Below, piece by piece: positions 1-4,861 of a stretch of 5,082 nt of DNA. A program made the translations under genes and the position numbers. The DNA comes from Acholeplasmataceae bacterium (GTDB lineage Bacteria; Bacillota_I; Bacilli_A; ML615J-28; CAG-698), in NCBI GenBank assembly GCA_012840905.1, contig DUVT01000208.1, positions 1 through 5,082 of the forward strand, read 5' to 3'. The notes beneath the pieces are model-generated. The model searched no databases. It was not told the origin of the DNA and saw nothing but the letters and a program-made list of their open reading frames with translations. Within the stretch, counting starts at the first letter, position 1; each line of letters starts with the position of its first letter.

Positions 1-169
1 AAAAATCTAGTAGCTCAGGTTCTAAATCTCTTCTTCTTAAAGGAGAAGCATCCCACCCGTTAAATAGTTCTGCATAATTATCTAAAGATATTTCAATCAT
101 ATATGCATTAGTATCTTTATTTTGATTATAATTAGCTGCTTCAAATTTTTGCTTTCTTTTTCTTAACAT
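1..169 (-). CDS. Unrecognised protein, N-terminal fragment (56 codons, runs off left edge)
   Basis: The frame is open from an ATG at 169-167 to the window edge, giving 56 residues that begin MLRKRKQKFE. An AGGAGA Shine-Dalgarno site (180-175) lies 5 nt before the ATG, which supports this start. The first ten residues are very basic (K/R-rich). A more ordered, acidic/aromatic stretch follows (from about residue 24), with the pattern FNGWDASPLRRRDLEPELLDF at residues 36-56. No signal peptide or membrane segment is visible in the part present. I do not recognise a named family. The 'F-N-x-W-D-x-S-P ... R-D-L' pattern feels like a conserved uncharacterised domain, but that is an impression from memory. 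Codon use matches the neighbours. It is likely a real gene because of the Shine-Dalgarno site and the length of the open frame; its function is unknown. Confidence 0.72.
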   Translation of the reverse strand, partial: MLRKRKQKFEAANYNQNKDTNAYMIEISLDNYAELFNGWDASPLRRRDLEPELLDF

Positions 170-186
170 AATAATCTCCTATACAA

Positions 187-195
187 ATCATACCA
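187..195 (-). promoter_or_regulatory. Possible extended -10 element for the left-edge gene
   Basis: On the minus strand, TGG-TATGAT (195-187) looks like an extended -10 box (TGnTATnAT). No convincing -35 is found 16-18 bp upstream, because that position falls inside the hairpin at 207-233. Transcription would start near 180, on top of the Shine-Dalgarno site, leaving an unusually short leader. This is weak. The alternative is read-through from the upstream gene past the hairpin. Confidence 0.3.
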
Positions 196-201
196 TAAAT
201 C

Positions 202-233
202 AAAGAAAAAGAGTATATATTTTATACTCTTTT
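202..233 (-). terminator. Hairpin terminator downstream of the YjdM/PhnA gene
   Basis: AAAAGAGTATA (207-217) and TATACTCTTTT (223-233) form a perfect 11-bp stem around a 5-nt loop (TATTT). Read on the minus strand, the stem ends in TTTT and continues TCTTT (206-202), a usable U-rich tail. It lies 35 nt past the stop codon of the gene at 269-592. The stem is A/T-rich and so not very stable. Its arms end in A4 and T4, so it could work in both directions. Confidence 0.65.
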
Positions 234-268
234 AATACTTTATATTATGATTACCATTTTTTTAGTAA

Positions 269-592
269 TTATATTTTTTTCACAAAATCACTCTTTAAAC
301 TCATATTCCCAAATCCAGGAATTTTACAATCAATATCATGATCTGCATCTACAAGTCTAATATTTGTTACTTTAGTACCTTGTTTTAATGTATCTTTTGA
401 GCCTTTAACTTTTAAATTTTTAATAACCATTACAGTATCGCCATCTTGTAAGATATTACCATATGCATCTTTATATACTCTTTCTTCACCTGTTTTTACG
501 TCTTCATCTTTCCATTTGAATTGACATGACGAACAAACATTGAATCCGTCTTCTTCATAATGATATTCAAATCCACAACTTGGACAAACCAT
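269..592 (-). CDS. yjdM: YjdM/PhnA-family zinc-ribbon protein
   Basis: The complete 107-residue protein is close to the usual length of the family (E. coli YjdM, formerly PhnA, is about 111). Residues 1-27 form a zinc ribbon with two CxxC pairs: C3/C6 (CPSC) and C20/C23 (CSSC). Residues 38-107 form the small beta-rich PhnA domain, with family signatures KDAYGN, DGDTV, LKVKGS, GTKV-NIRLV, D-DIDCKI and a C-terminal FVKK. The start is supported by AAAGGAGA (608-601) 8 nt before the ATG; the stop is TAA. The family sits in the phn locus of some proteobacteria, but the old label 'phosphonoacetate hydrolase' does not apply to it and its biochemical role is unsettled. No phosphonate genes are nearby. 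The gene is monocistronic, with its own promoter and a hairpin after it. Family assignment is firm; function is not. Confidence 0.95.
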   Translation of the reverse strand: MVCPSCGFEYHYEEDGFNVCSSCQFKWKDEDVKTGEERVYKDAYGNILQDGDTVMVIKNLKVKGSKDTLKQGTKVTNIRLVDADHDIDCKIPGFGNMSLKSDFVKKI

Positions 593-622
593 TTATACCT
601 TCTCCTTTCAAAACACTTATAT

Positions 623-650
623 ATTATACCATAATTTCATTACTTTTCAA
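623..650 (-). promoter_or_regulatory. Sigma-A-type promoter of the yjdM gene
   Basis: On the minus strand, a -35 box TTGAAA (650-645, 5 of 6 to TTGACA) and a perfect -10 box TATAAT (628-623) are separated by 16 bp. TGG directly before the -10 makes it an extended -10. The expected start, near 616, leaves a leader of roughly 24 nt containing the AAAGGAGA site. The promoter lies downstream of the nqr terminator, so the two units are insulated. Confidence 0.75.
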
Positions 651-679
651 AGGACCAAAAAAGTTCTATAATCACCAAT

Positions 680-709
680 AAAAAAGTCACCTCACAAAGT
701 TGGGGTGAC
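680..709 (-). terminator. Rho-independent terminator of the nqr operon
   Basis: GTCACCTCA (686-694) pairs with TGGGGTGAC (701-709) in a 9-bp stem with one G-T wobble and a 6-nt loop (CAAAGT). On the minus strand the stem is followed immediately by six Ts (685-680). It begins 22 nt after the nqrF stop codon. On the plus strand there is no comparable T-run after the stem, so it is oriented for the nqr transcript. Confidence 0.88.
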
Positions 710-731
710 CTTAATTTATCATAGTAATATA

Positions 732-1811
732 TTAGAACTTATCATAGAAGATATTTTCATCTTTGATGTTGTGTTTACCTAATACCTTTAAACAAGCATT
801 AATCATACCAGGAGATCCACAAAGATATGCTTCTGCATCACTTAAATCTCCAGTAAACCTATCTACAACATCAGTAATTAATCCTACTTCTCCATCCCAT
901 TCATCTTCAGGTAATGGTTCAGATAATGCAGGAATATATTCAAAGTTAGGAAATTCTTCTTGAAGTTTCTTAAACTCTTCAGTATAGTATAAGTCTTTTT
1001 TAGTTCTAGCACCAAAGAAGTACTTAACTTTACGCTTCATTCCTCTATCTTTTAAATACATAAGAATAGAACGAATTGGTGCTTTACCAGACCCACCAGC
1101 GATACAAATCATTTCACGATTAGTTTCTTCTCTTAAGTAGAAGTCACCAAATGGTCCAGTAATATAAACTTTATCTCCAACTTCTAAAGCTCTATGTACA
1201 AATGTTGTTGCTTCGCCATGAGGAACCATACGAACGATTAATTCGATTATATTCTTATCCTTTGGATTTGATGCAATAGAATATGCACGTTCAATTTCAA
1301 TTCCAGGAACTTTAAGCTGTACATATTGTCCTGGTTTGAAATCAATTGTATCAGGATCTAATAATTGTAAACGAATTAATTTTATATCATAAGTTAAATC
1401 TTCAATATGCGTAACAAGTGTCTTATATTCTTTAATATGTAGTAAGCTTGTAGGAAGTTTCACTTTAATGTTCTCTCTTACTTTTACTTGACATGCTAAG
1501 CGATAATTTTGCGCACGTTCTTCCTTGGAAATAAATGGTTCCTCTGTTGGTTTTAAACTACCACCACCTTCGTACAATCTAACCTTACATGCACCACAAG
1601 TTGCTTTACCACCACATGCAGATGGAACAAAAATATTATGTTTTGCAAGGTTAGACAATACTGATTCATCCCCATCAGCAGGAATTACAGTATCTTCATT
1701 TATTGTGATAGTTCTTTCACCAGAACTTCCTAATAATTTATCTATAACTATTAATATTAAAGTAATTAATAGTAATATACCGACCATTATTATAATTACA
1801 TAAAAGTTCAT
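732..1811 (-). CDS. nqrF: NQR-type NADH dehydrogenase subunit F (NADH:acceptor oxidoreductase, FAD and [2Fe-2S])
   Basis: This is the electron-input subunit: it oxidises NADH at the cytoplasmic face and passes electrons through FAD and a [2Fe-2S] cluster into the membrane complex. It has 359 residues. A single N-terminal membrane anchor (about 3-24) is followed by a plant-type ferredoxin domain (about 33-120) with C66, C72, C75 and C107. The C-x5-C-x2-C-x31-C spacing is that of Vibrio NqrF. The FAD domain carries RAYS (175-178) and GPFGDF (219-224). The NAD domain carries GGSGKAP (239-245), FFGAR (265-269) and CGSPG (331-335). The protein is about 50 residues shorter than Vibrio NqrF (about 408): segments before RAYS and after it are missing. 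The usual GGAGMAP and CGPP signatures read GGSGKAP and CGSPG. AGGAG (1825-1821) lies 9 nt before the ATG and overlaps the nqrE stop codon, suggesting translational coupling. It is the last gene of the operon, and a terminator follows. A related FAD/[2Fe-2S] reductase of another class is less likely given the neighbours. Confidence 0.93.
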   Translation of the reverse strand: MNFYVIIIMVGILLLITLILIVIDKLLGSSGERTITINEDTVIPADGDESVLSNLAKHNIFVPSACGGKATCGACKVRLYEGGGSLKPTEEPFISKEERAQNYRLACQVKVRENIKVKLPTSLLHIKEYKTLVTHIEDLTYDIKLIRLQLLDPDTIDFKPGQYVQLKVPGIEIERAYSIASNPKDKNIIELIVRMVPHGEATTFVHRALEVGDKVYITGPFGDFYLREETNREMICIAGGSGKAPIRSILMYLKDRGMKRKVKYFFGARTKKDLYYTEEFKKLQEEFPNFEYIPALSEPLPEDEWDGEVGLITDVVDRFTGDLSDAEAYLCGSPGMINACLKVLGKHNIKDENIFYDKF

Positions 1812-1823
1812 ATCTTCACACTC

Positions 1824-2405
1824 CTATATATTAGCTAAACCGGTAAATCCGATAAATGCTAATGATAAAATTCCTAAGATAATAAACACAATTCCTCTAC
1901 CTGCTAATCCTTTAGGTAAGTCTTGATTTTTAGCCATTTTTTCTCTAATACCTGCAACAAGTATAATAGCTAAAGCCCAACCTATACTTGAACCGAATGA
2001 AAATGCTGCTGTTTCAGTAAACGTATATTCACGGTTTACAAAGAATAATGATACAGCTAAAACAATACAGTTAACAGTTATCAGCGGTAAGAATATTCCA
2101 AATGCATTATAAAGTTTAGGGAAATACTTATCTACTACGATTTCTAAAATTTGCACAGTAGCAGCAATCGTAATAATAAAGATAAGTAAAGCTAGATAAG
2201 ATGTTCCTGTACTCTTTAATAGCATATAAATTGGATAATTAATGATTGCTGTTAGGGTAACTACAAAGATAACAGCAACACCCATTCCTTTTGCATTTTT
2301 TACGTTTGTAGAAATTGCAATTAAAGGACACATACCTAAAATATAAGCTAAAGCTATATTATGATTAGTAATCGTTGCAATTAATATTTCTATAATTCTA
2401 TCCAT
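1824..2405 (-). CDS. nqrE: NQR-type Na+-translocating NADH dehydrogenase subunit E
   Basis: This integral membrane subunit of the NQR/RNF core is homologous to RnfA and pairs with NqrD. Its 193 residues are near the usual length (Vibrio NqrE about 198), with about six hydrophobic segments. C26, in GMCPLIA, and C113, in the conserved PLITVNC motif (107-113), correspond to the two NqrE cysteines that share an intramembrane [2Fe-2S] cluster with NqrD. E88 in QILE (85-88) aligns with the acidic residue (Vibrio E95) implicated in Na+ uptake. The C-terminal part, GIREKM (152-157) then LPKGLAGRGI (163-172), resembles NqrE more than RnfA. AGAGGA (2420-2415) lies 9 nt before the ATG; the stop is TAG. 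It sits 20 nt after nqrD and 12 nt before nqrF. Confidence 0.95.
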   Translation of the reverse strand: MDRIIEILIATITNHNIALAYILGMCPLIAISTNVKNAKGMGVAVIFVVTLTAIINYPIYMLLKSTGTSYLALLIFIITIAATVQILEIVVDKYFPKLYNAFGIFLPLITVNCIVLAVSLFFVNREYTFTETAAFSFGSSIGWALAIILVAGIREKMAKNQDLPKGLAGRGIVFIILGILSLAFIGFTGLANI

Positions 2406-2425
2406 ATACTTTTATCCTCTCTTTT

Positions 2426-3067
2426 CTATGCTTCTGCTTCTATTGCTTCTGTATCGAAGTTCTTAGATGCGTGTCTGATTATCCATGCAATAACTGCAAG
2501 TACAAAGAACCCACCTGGAGCCATAGCCATTACTACCCATTTTGGAAAACTATCAGGCATTACTTGGAAGTTTAAAATAGTTCCAAATGCTAATAGTTCA
2601 CGAATAATCGAAACTAACACTAGGATATAAGTATATCCCATACCACTAGCAAATCCATCCACTAGTGTATATTTTACAGGGTTTTTAACTGCAAATGCTT
2701 CAGCTCTACCCATAACGATACAGTTTGTAATAATTAGGCCAACATATGCACCTAATGCTTTTGCAATATTAAAGAAATAAGCCTCTAAGAACATTTGTAC
2801 AACAATAACAAATGTTGAGATAACAACCATATATGTTACCATTCTTAGTTTAGAAGGTATAAAGTTTCGAATGAGTGAGATTAGTGCAGAACTTGCCATA
2901 ACAACAAATGTTACTCCAAGCCCCATCGCAATTGCATTTTCAACTTTATTTGTGATTGCTAAAGATGAACAAATACCTAATACAGCAACTACAACTTGGT
3001 TGTTTGTTAATAGTCCGCTTTTTAAAACATTAAACCATTTTTTATAACGTAAACGAATCCATTTCAT
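2426..3067 (-). CDS. nqrD: NQR-type Na+-translocating NADH dehydrogenase subunit D
   Basis: This membrane subunit is homologous to RnfE and shares inverted topology and an intramembrane iron-sulfur cluster with NqrE. It has 213 residues (typical 205-215) and about six membrane segments. C33 in GICSSLA and C116 in the signature LIITNCIVMGRAEAFA (111-126) correspond to Vibrio C29 and C112. D137 in the VDG motif aligns with Vibrio D133, one of the acidic residues implicated in Na+ movement. The GRAEAFAVK motif and the IRELL segment (155-159) are typical of NqrD. The N-terminus is basic (KWIRLRYKKW), and the C-terminus ends in a short acidic tail (EAIEAEA) made by a GCA/GAA-rich repeat near 2429-2449. 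AGGTG (3078-3074) lies 6 nt before the ATG and overlaps the end of nqrC, whose stop is 9 nt upstream. The stop is TAG. Confidence 0.95.
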   Translation of the reverse strand: MKWIRLRYKKWFNVLKSGLLTNNQVVVAVLGICSSLAITNKVENAIAMGLGVTFVVMASSALISLIRNFIPSKLRMVTYMVVISTFVIVVQMFLEAYFFNIAKALGAYVGLIITNCIVMGRAEAFAVKNPVKYTLVDGFASGMGYTYILVLVSIIRELLAFGTILNFQVMPDSFPKWVVMAMAPGGFFVLAVIAWIIRHASKNFDTEAIEAEA

Positions 3068-3076
3068 ACTCTACAC

Positions 3077-3655
3077 CTACCCTCTAGTGTCCCATGCTTC
3101 TTTTGCAGTTGCATAGTTTGTATTTAATATATTTGCGAATGCGTTTGAAGTTCTCGTTGCACCTGAAATTGCTCTAACTTCATTTTCTGGATTTGTTGGG
3201 TTTTTAGTAATTACTATTTCAGGAGTCATTTTCTTTCCAACAAAATTCTCTAAATATTGCCTTTCAGCAACAACTGCACCTAAACCAGGTGTTTCTTCTT
3301 GTTGGAGAATTGTAATGCTGGAAATAGTTTCAAAATCACTTTCCAATGTAATTACTCCAATAATCGGACCCCAAACTCCATTGCCCTCAAATACATAACT
3401 AATTTTACCAGTTGTTTTATCAACATAGAATGTAAAATCGTTGTTTTCAACTTCTTCAACAGAGTTGTCATATACATTATGAATATTTGTAAAAGTGTAA
3501 TCTATATCATAAGCTCTTAGAAGTGTTGCTTTTAATTCAGCTTCCTGATTTTCGGCAATTCTGTCTTTTGTTAAAGCATCCATTCCACCAAGAAGCACTG
3601 ATGTTACTAAACCAAGAATTAGGATGAAAATTATCATTTTCACGTAATCTTTCAT
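3077..3655 (-). CDS. nqrC: NQR/RNF-type subunit C (RnfG-like), extracytoplasmic covalent-FMN protein
   Basis: It carries a covalently bound FMN outside the membrane and relays electrons from the NqrD/E cluster toward NqrB. It has 192 residues: one N-terminal membrane anchor (about 5-23), a charged linker, and an FMN-binding domain (about 90-180). The flavinylation motif is intact: SGAT at 164-167, with T167 the expected FMN-phosphoester site for an ApbE-type flavin transferase. GVWGPIIG (93-100) and EETPGLGA (120-127) are further family signatures. The length matches RnfG or short NqrC proteins and is well below Vibrio NqrC (about 257). No apbE gene is in the window, so the transferase must be encoded elsewhere. 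The ATG overlaps the nqrB stop in an ATGA arrangement, which implies translational coupling; AGAGGTG (3667-3661) lies 5 nt upstream inside nqrB. The stop is TAG. Confidence 0.94.
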   Translation of the reverse strand: MKDYVKMIIFILILGLVTSVLLGGMDALTKDRIAENQEAELKATLLRAYDIDYTFTNIHNVYDNSVEEVENNDFTFYVDKTTGKISYVFEGNGVWGPIIGVITLESDFETISSITILQQEETPGLGAVVAERQYLENFVGKKMTPEIVITKNPTNPENEVRAISGATRTSNAFANILNTNYATAKEAWDTRG

Positions 3656-4584
3656 GCTTCCACCTCTTTTTGTTCAGATTCAACTTCTTTTGGTTGTCTC
3701 CAGTTATCTATTAAGCCACTAGTTGCATTCATAATAATAACAGCAAAGATTACCCCTTCATAGAATGCAGAATAATGACGAATAATTACTGTTAAAAGAC
3801 CTAAACCAATCCCAAACACAACTCTACCCCATGGTTTTACAGGTGCTGCAACCGGATCTGTTGCAACAAAGAATGCACTGAATAATAAACCGCCAGTAAA
3901 GATTGCATAATGTGCAGCATAGAATGAATCTGCATCAATTAATCCACCAACAAAAGTTGCAACAAATACAGTAACTACAAATGTTAATGGAATACGCCAA
4001 TCTATAATCTTAAGAGCTATTAATACTAAGCCCAATACAATTATGGCAGCACTAATTGTTTCACCAACTGCACCTGGCACATTACCAATTAATAGATCGG
4101 TAAACTTATAATTAAATAAATTAAGTTTTAAGTCAAGAATTGGAGTTCTTGTGATTATATCACCCGTTTGCGGATTAAGCCATTGTGTTAACATTTCATT
4201 CGGGAATGATATCATTAAAAATAGTACACCCACTGCTGCAGGATTAAAGATATACTTCCCAGTTCCCCCAAACACTGCTTTTCCAAAGAAAACACCAAAA
4301 AATGAACCAATTAATACTAACCACCATGGTGATGTAGGTGGCATTAGTAATGTAAACACCATTGGTGTTACAAACCAGGCTTTATCAAGCGGTCGCTTTC
4401 TCACTTTTGAAAATGCATGCTCAACAACTAAGGCAACAGCATAACTAACTGCCCCCATGAGCAACACATTTAAGCCGAAGATTATTATTCCTCCTATGAA
4501 TAACAACCCCAAAGCACCAGTGAAAATGAGAAGATTTTTTTGAGTTAGTACATCTAAATGACTAGATGTTTTTGTTTCTACCAT
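3652..4584 (-). CDS. nqrB: NQR/RNF-type subunit B (RnfD-like), main membrane subunit with a degenerate flavinylation motif
   Basis: This is the large polytopic subunit, thought to form the Na+ path and hold FMN and riboflavin near the output end. Its 310 residues contain about 10 hydrophobic segments, the length of RnfD rather than Vibrio NqrB (about 415). Conserved blocks include PMVFTLLMPP (74-83), GKAVFGGTGKYIFNPAA (101-117), LIGNVPGAVGET (165-176) and ATDPVAAPV (241-249). D293 near the C-terminus aligns with Vibrio D397, implicated in Na+ uptake. The loop that normally carries DxxSGAT reads GDIITRTPI (141-149). T147 keeps the Thr-Pro context of RnfD-type sites, but the Gly-Ala before it is gone, so covalent FMN here is uncertain. 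The reading frame is clean on both sides, so a frameshift is unlikely. The ATG has AAAGGTG (4598-4592) 7 nt upstream. It is the first gene of the operon, and no nqrA precedes it. The TGA stop overlaps the nqrC start. Confidence 0.93.
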   Translation of the reverse strand: MVETKTSSHLDVLTQKNLLIFTGALGLLFIGGIIIFGLNVLLMGAVSYAVALVVEHAFSKVRKRPLDKAWFVTPMVFTLLMPPTSPWWLVLIGSFFGVFFGKAVFGGTGKYIFNPAAVGVLFLMISFPNEMLTQWLNPQTGDIITRTPILDLKLNLFNYKFTDLLIGNVPGAVGETISAAIIVLGLVLIALKIIDWRIPLTFVVTVFVATFVGGLIDADSFYAAHYAIFTGGLLFSAFFVATDPVAAPVKPWGRVVFGIGLGLLTVIIRHYSAFYEGVIFAVIIMNATSGLIDNWRQPKEVESEQKEVEA

Positions 4585-4595
4585 AACTTCACACC

Positions 4596-4615
4596 TTTCG
4601 CATATTTTTTTCGCA
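4596..4615 (-). repeat. Direct repeat TGCGAAA in the nqrB leader, abutting the ribosome binding site
   Basis: On the minus strand TGCGAAA occurs twice (4615-4609 and 4602-4596), 13 bp apart, separated by an A/T spacer. The second copy runs directly into the GGTG of the ribosome binding site. Upstream in the same predicted leader are runs of nine and seven Ts (about 4622-4640). A regulatory role is possible but rests only on position and repetition. Confidence 0.3.
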
Positions 4616-4654
4616 ATGATTTAAAAAAAAATCAAAAAAATCACTGATATCATA

Positions 4655-4683
4655 ATTTTAGCATATTTAAAATAATGTGTCTT
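4655..4683 (-). promoter_or_regulatory. Predicted promoter of the nqrBCDEF operon
   Basis: On the minus strand, AAGACA (4683-4678, 4 of 6 to TTGACA) is followed after 17 bp by TAAAAT (4660-4655). TGC directly before it gives an extended -10 (TGnTAAAAT). The expected start, near 4648, leaves a leader of about 64 nt before nqrB. This is the only well-spaced candidate I found upstream of nqrB, and it supports nqrB as the true first gene of the unit. Confidence 0.6.
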
Positions 4684-4792
4684 GTAATATACATACCAAA
4701 ATAAAACCTTTTCATTTGATGTTCAAAATAATATAAAATGCAATAAAAAACACATAAAAGAATCTCTAATAGAGTTAAAATTAACATAAATA

Positions 4793-4817
4793 GGAAAATG
4801 TTTCCATGTTGGAAAAT
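4793..4817. promoter_or_regulatory. Operator-like palindromic cluster over the -35 of the permease promoter
   Basis: TTTCCA (4801-4806) and TGGAAA (4810-4815) form a perfect 6-bp inverted repeat with a 3-nt centre. Just upstream GGAAA (4793-4797) pairs with the same TTTCC around ATG. The result is two direct GGAAAAT copies (4793-4799 and 4811-4817) 18 bp apart, flanking one inverted copy. The cluster covers the predicted -35 box, where a bound regulator would block or alter transcription. I do not recognise the site as that of a known regulator. Confidence 0.4.
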
Positions 4818-4830
4818 TATTTGTTATAAT
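4801..4830 (+). promoter_or_regulatory. Promoter of the SLC13-type permease gene
   Basis: A perfect TATAAT (4825-4830) is preceded by TG-T (4822-4824), a strong extended -10. TTTCCA (4801-4806) is a moderate -35 (4 of 6) at 18-bp spacing. The expected start, near 4837, gives a leader of about 25 nt that includes the AGAAAGAGAG ribosome binding site (4846-4855) ahead of the ATG at 4862. Confidence 0.75.
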
Positions 4831-4861
4831 TTATTTCTGTGAACTAGAAAGAGAGAACTTT

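Noticed and set aside
269..592. Phosphonate metabolism role for the PhnA-like gene
   Set aside because: The family name is historical; no phosphonate genes are nearby and the conserved domains give no catalytic site for C-P cleavage.
763..963. Open frame on the plus strand inside nqrF
   Set aside because: Antisense to a well-conserved gene, no ribosome binding site, low-complexity translation; a shadow frame.
1525..1803. Open frame on the plus strand antisense to the nqrF 5' part
   Set aside because: Its translation has no family features and it mirrors the ferredoxin domain coding region.
3299..3520. Open frame on the plus strand inside nqrC
   Set aside because: Antisense to the conserved FMN-binding gene, with no ribosome binding site or recognisable product.
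4130..4170. Frameshift explaining the lost SGAT motif in NqrB
   Set aside because: The frame is continuous and family-conserved blocks on both sides are in the same frame; a short compensated shift cannot be excluded but nothing indicates one.
4151..4444. Open frame on the plus strand inside nqrB
   Set aside because: Antisense to conserved membrane segments; no start signals and no recognisable product.
4675..4745. Small ORFs in the divergent region (for example ATG at 4675)
   Set aside because: Under 10 codons, with no ribosome binding site.
4585..4861. FMN or other riboswitch upstream of the flavoprotein operon
   Set aside because: None of the conserved G/C-rich blocks of the FMN element is present; the leader is short and almost entirely A/T.
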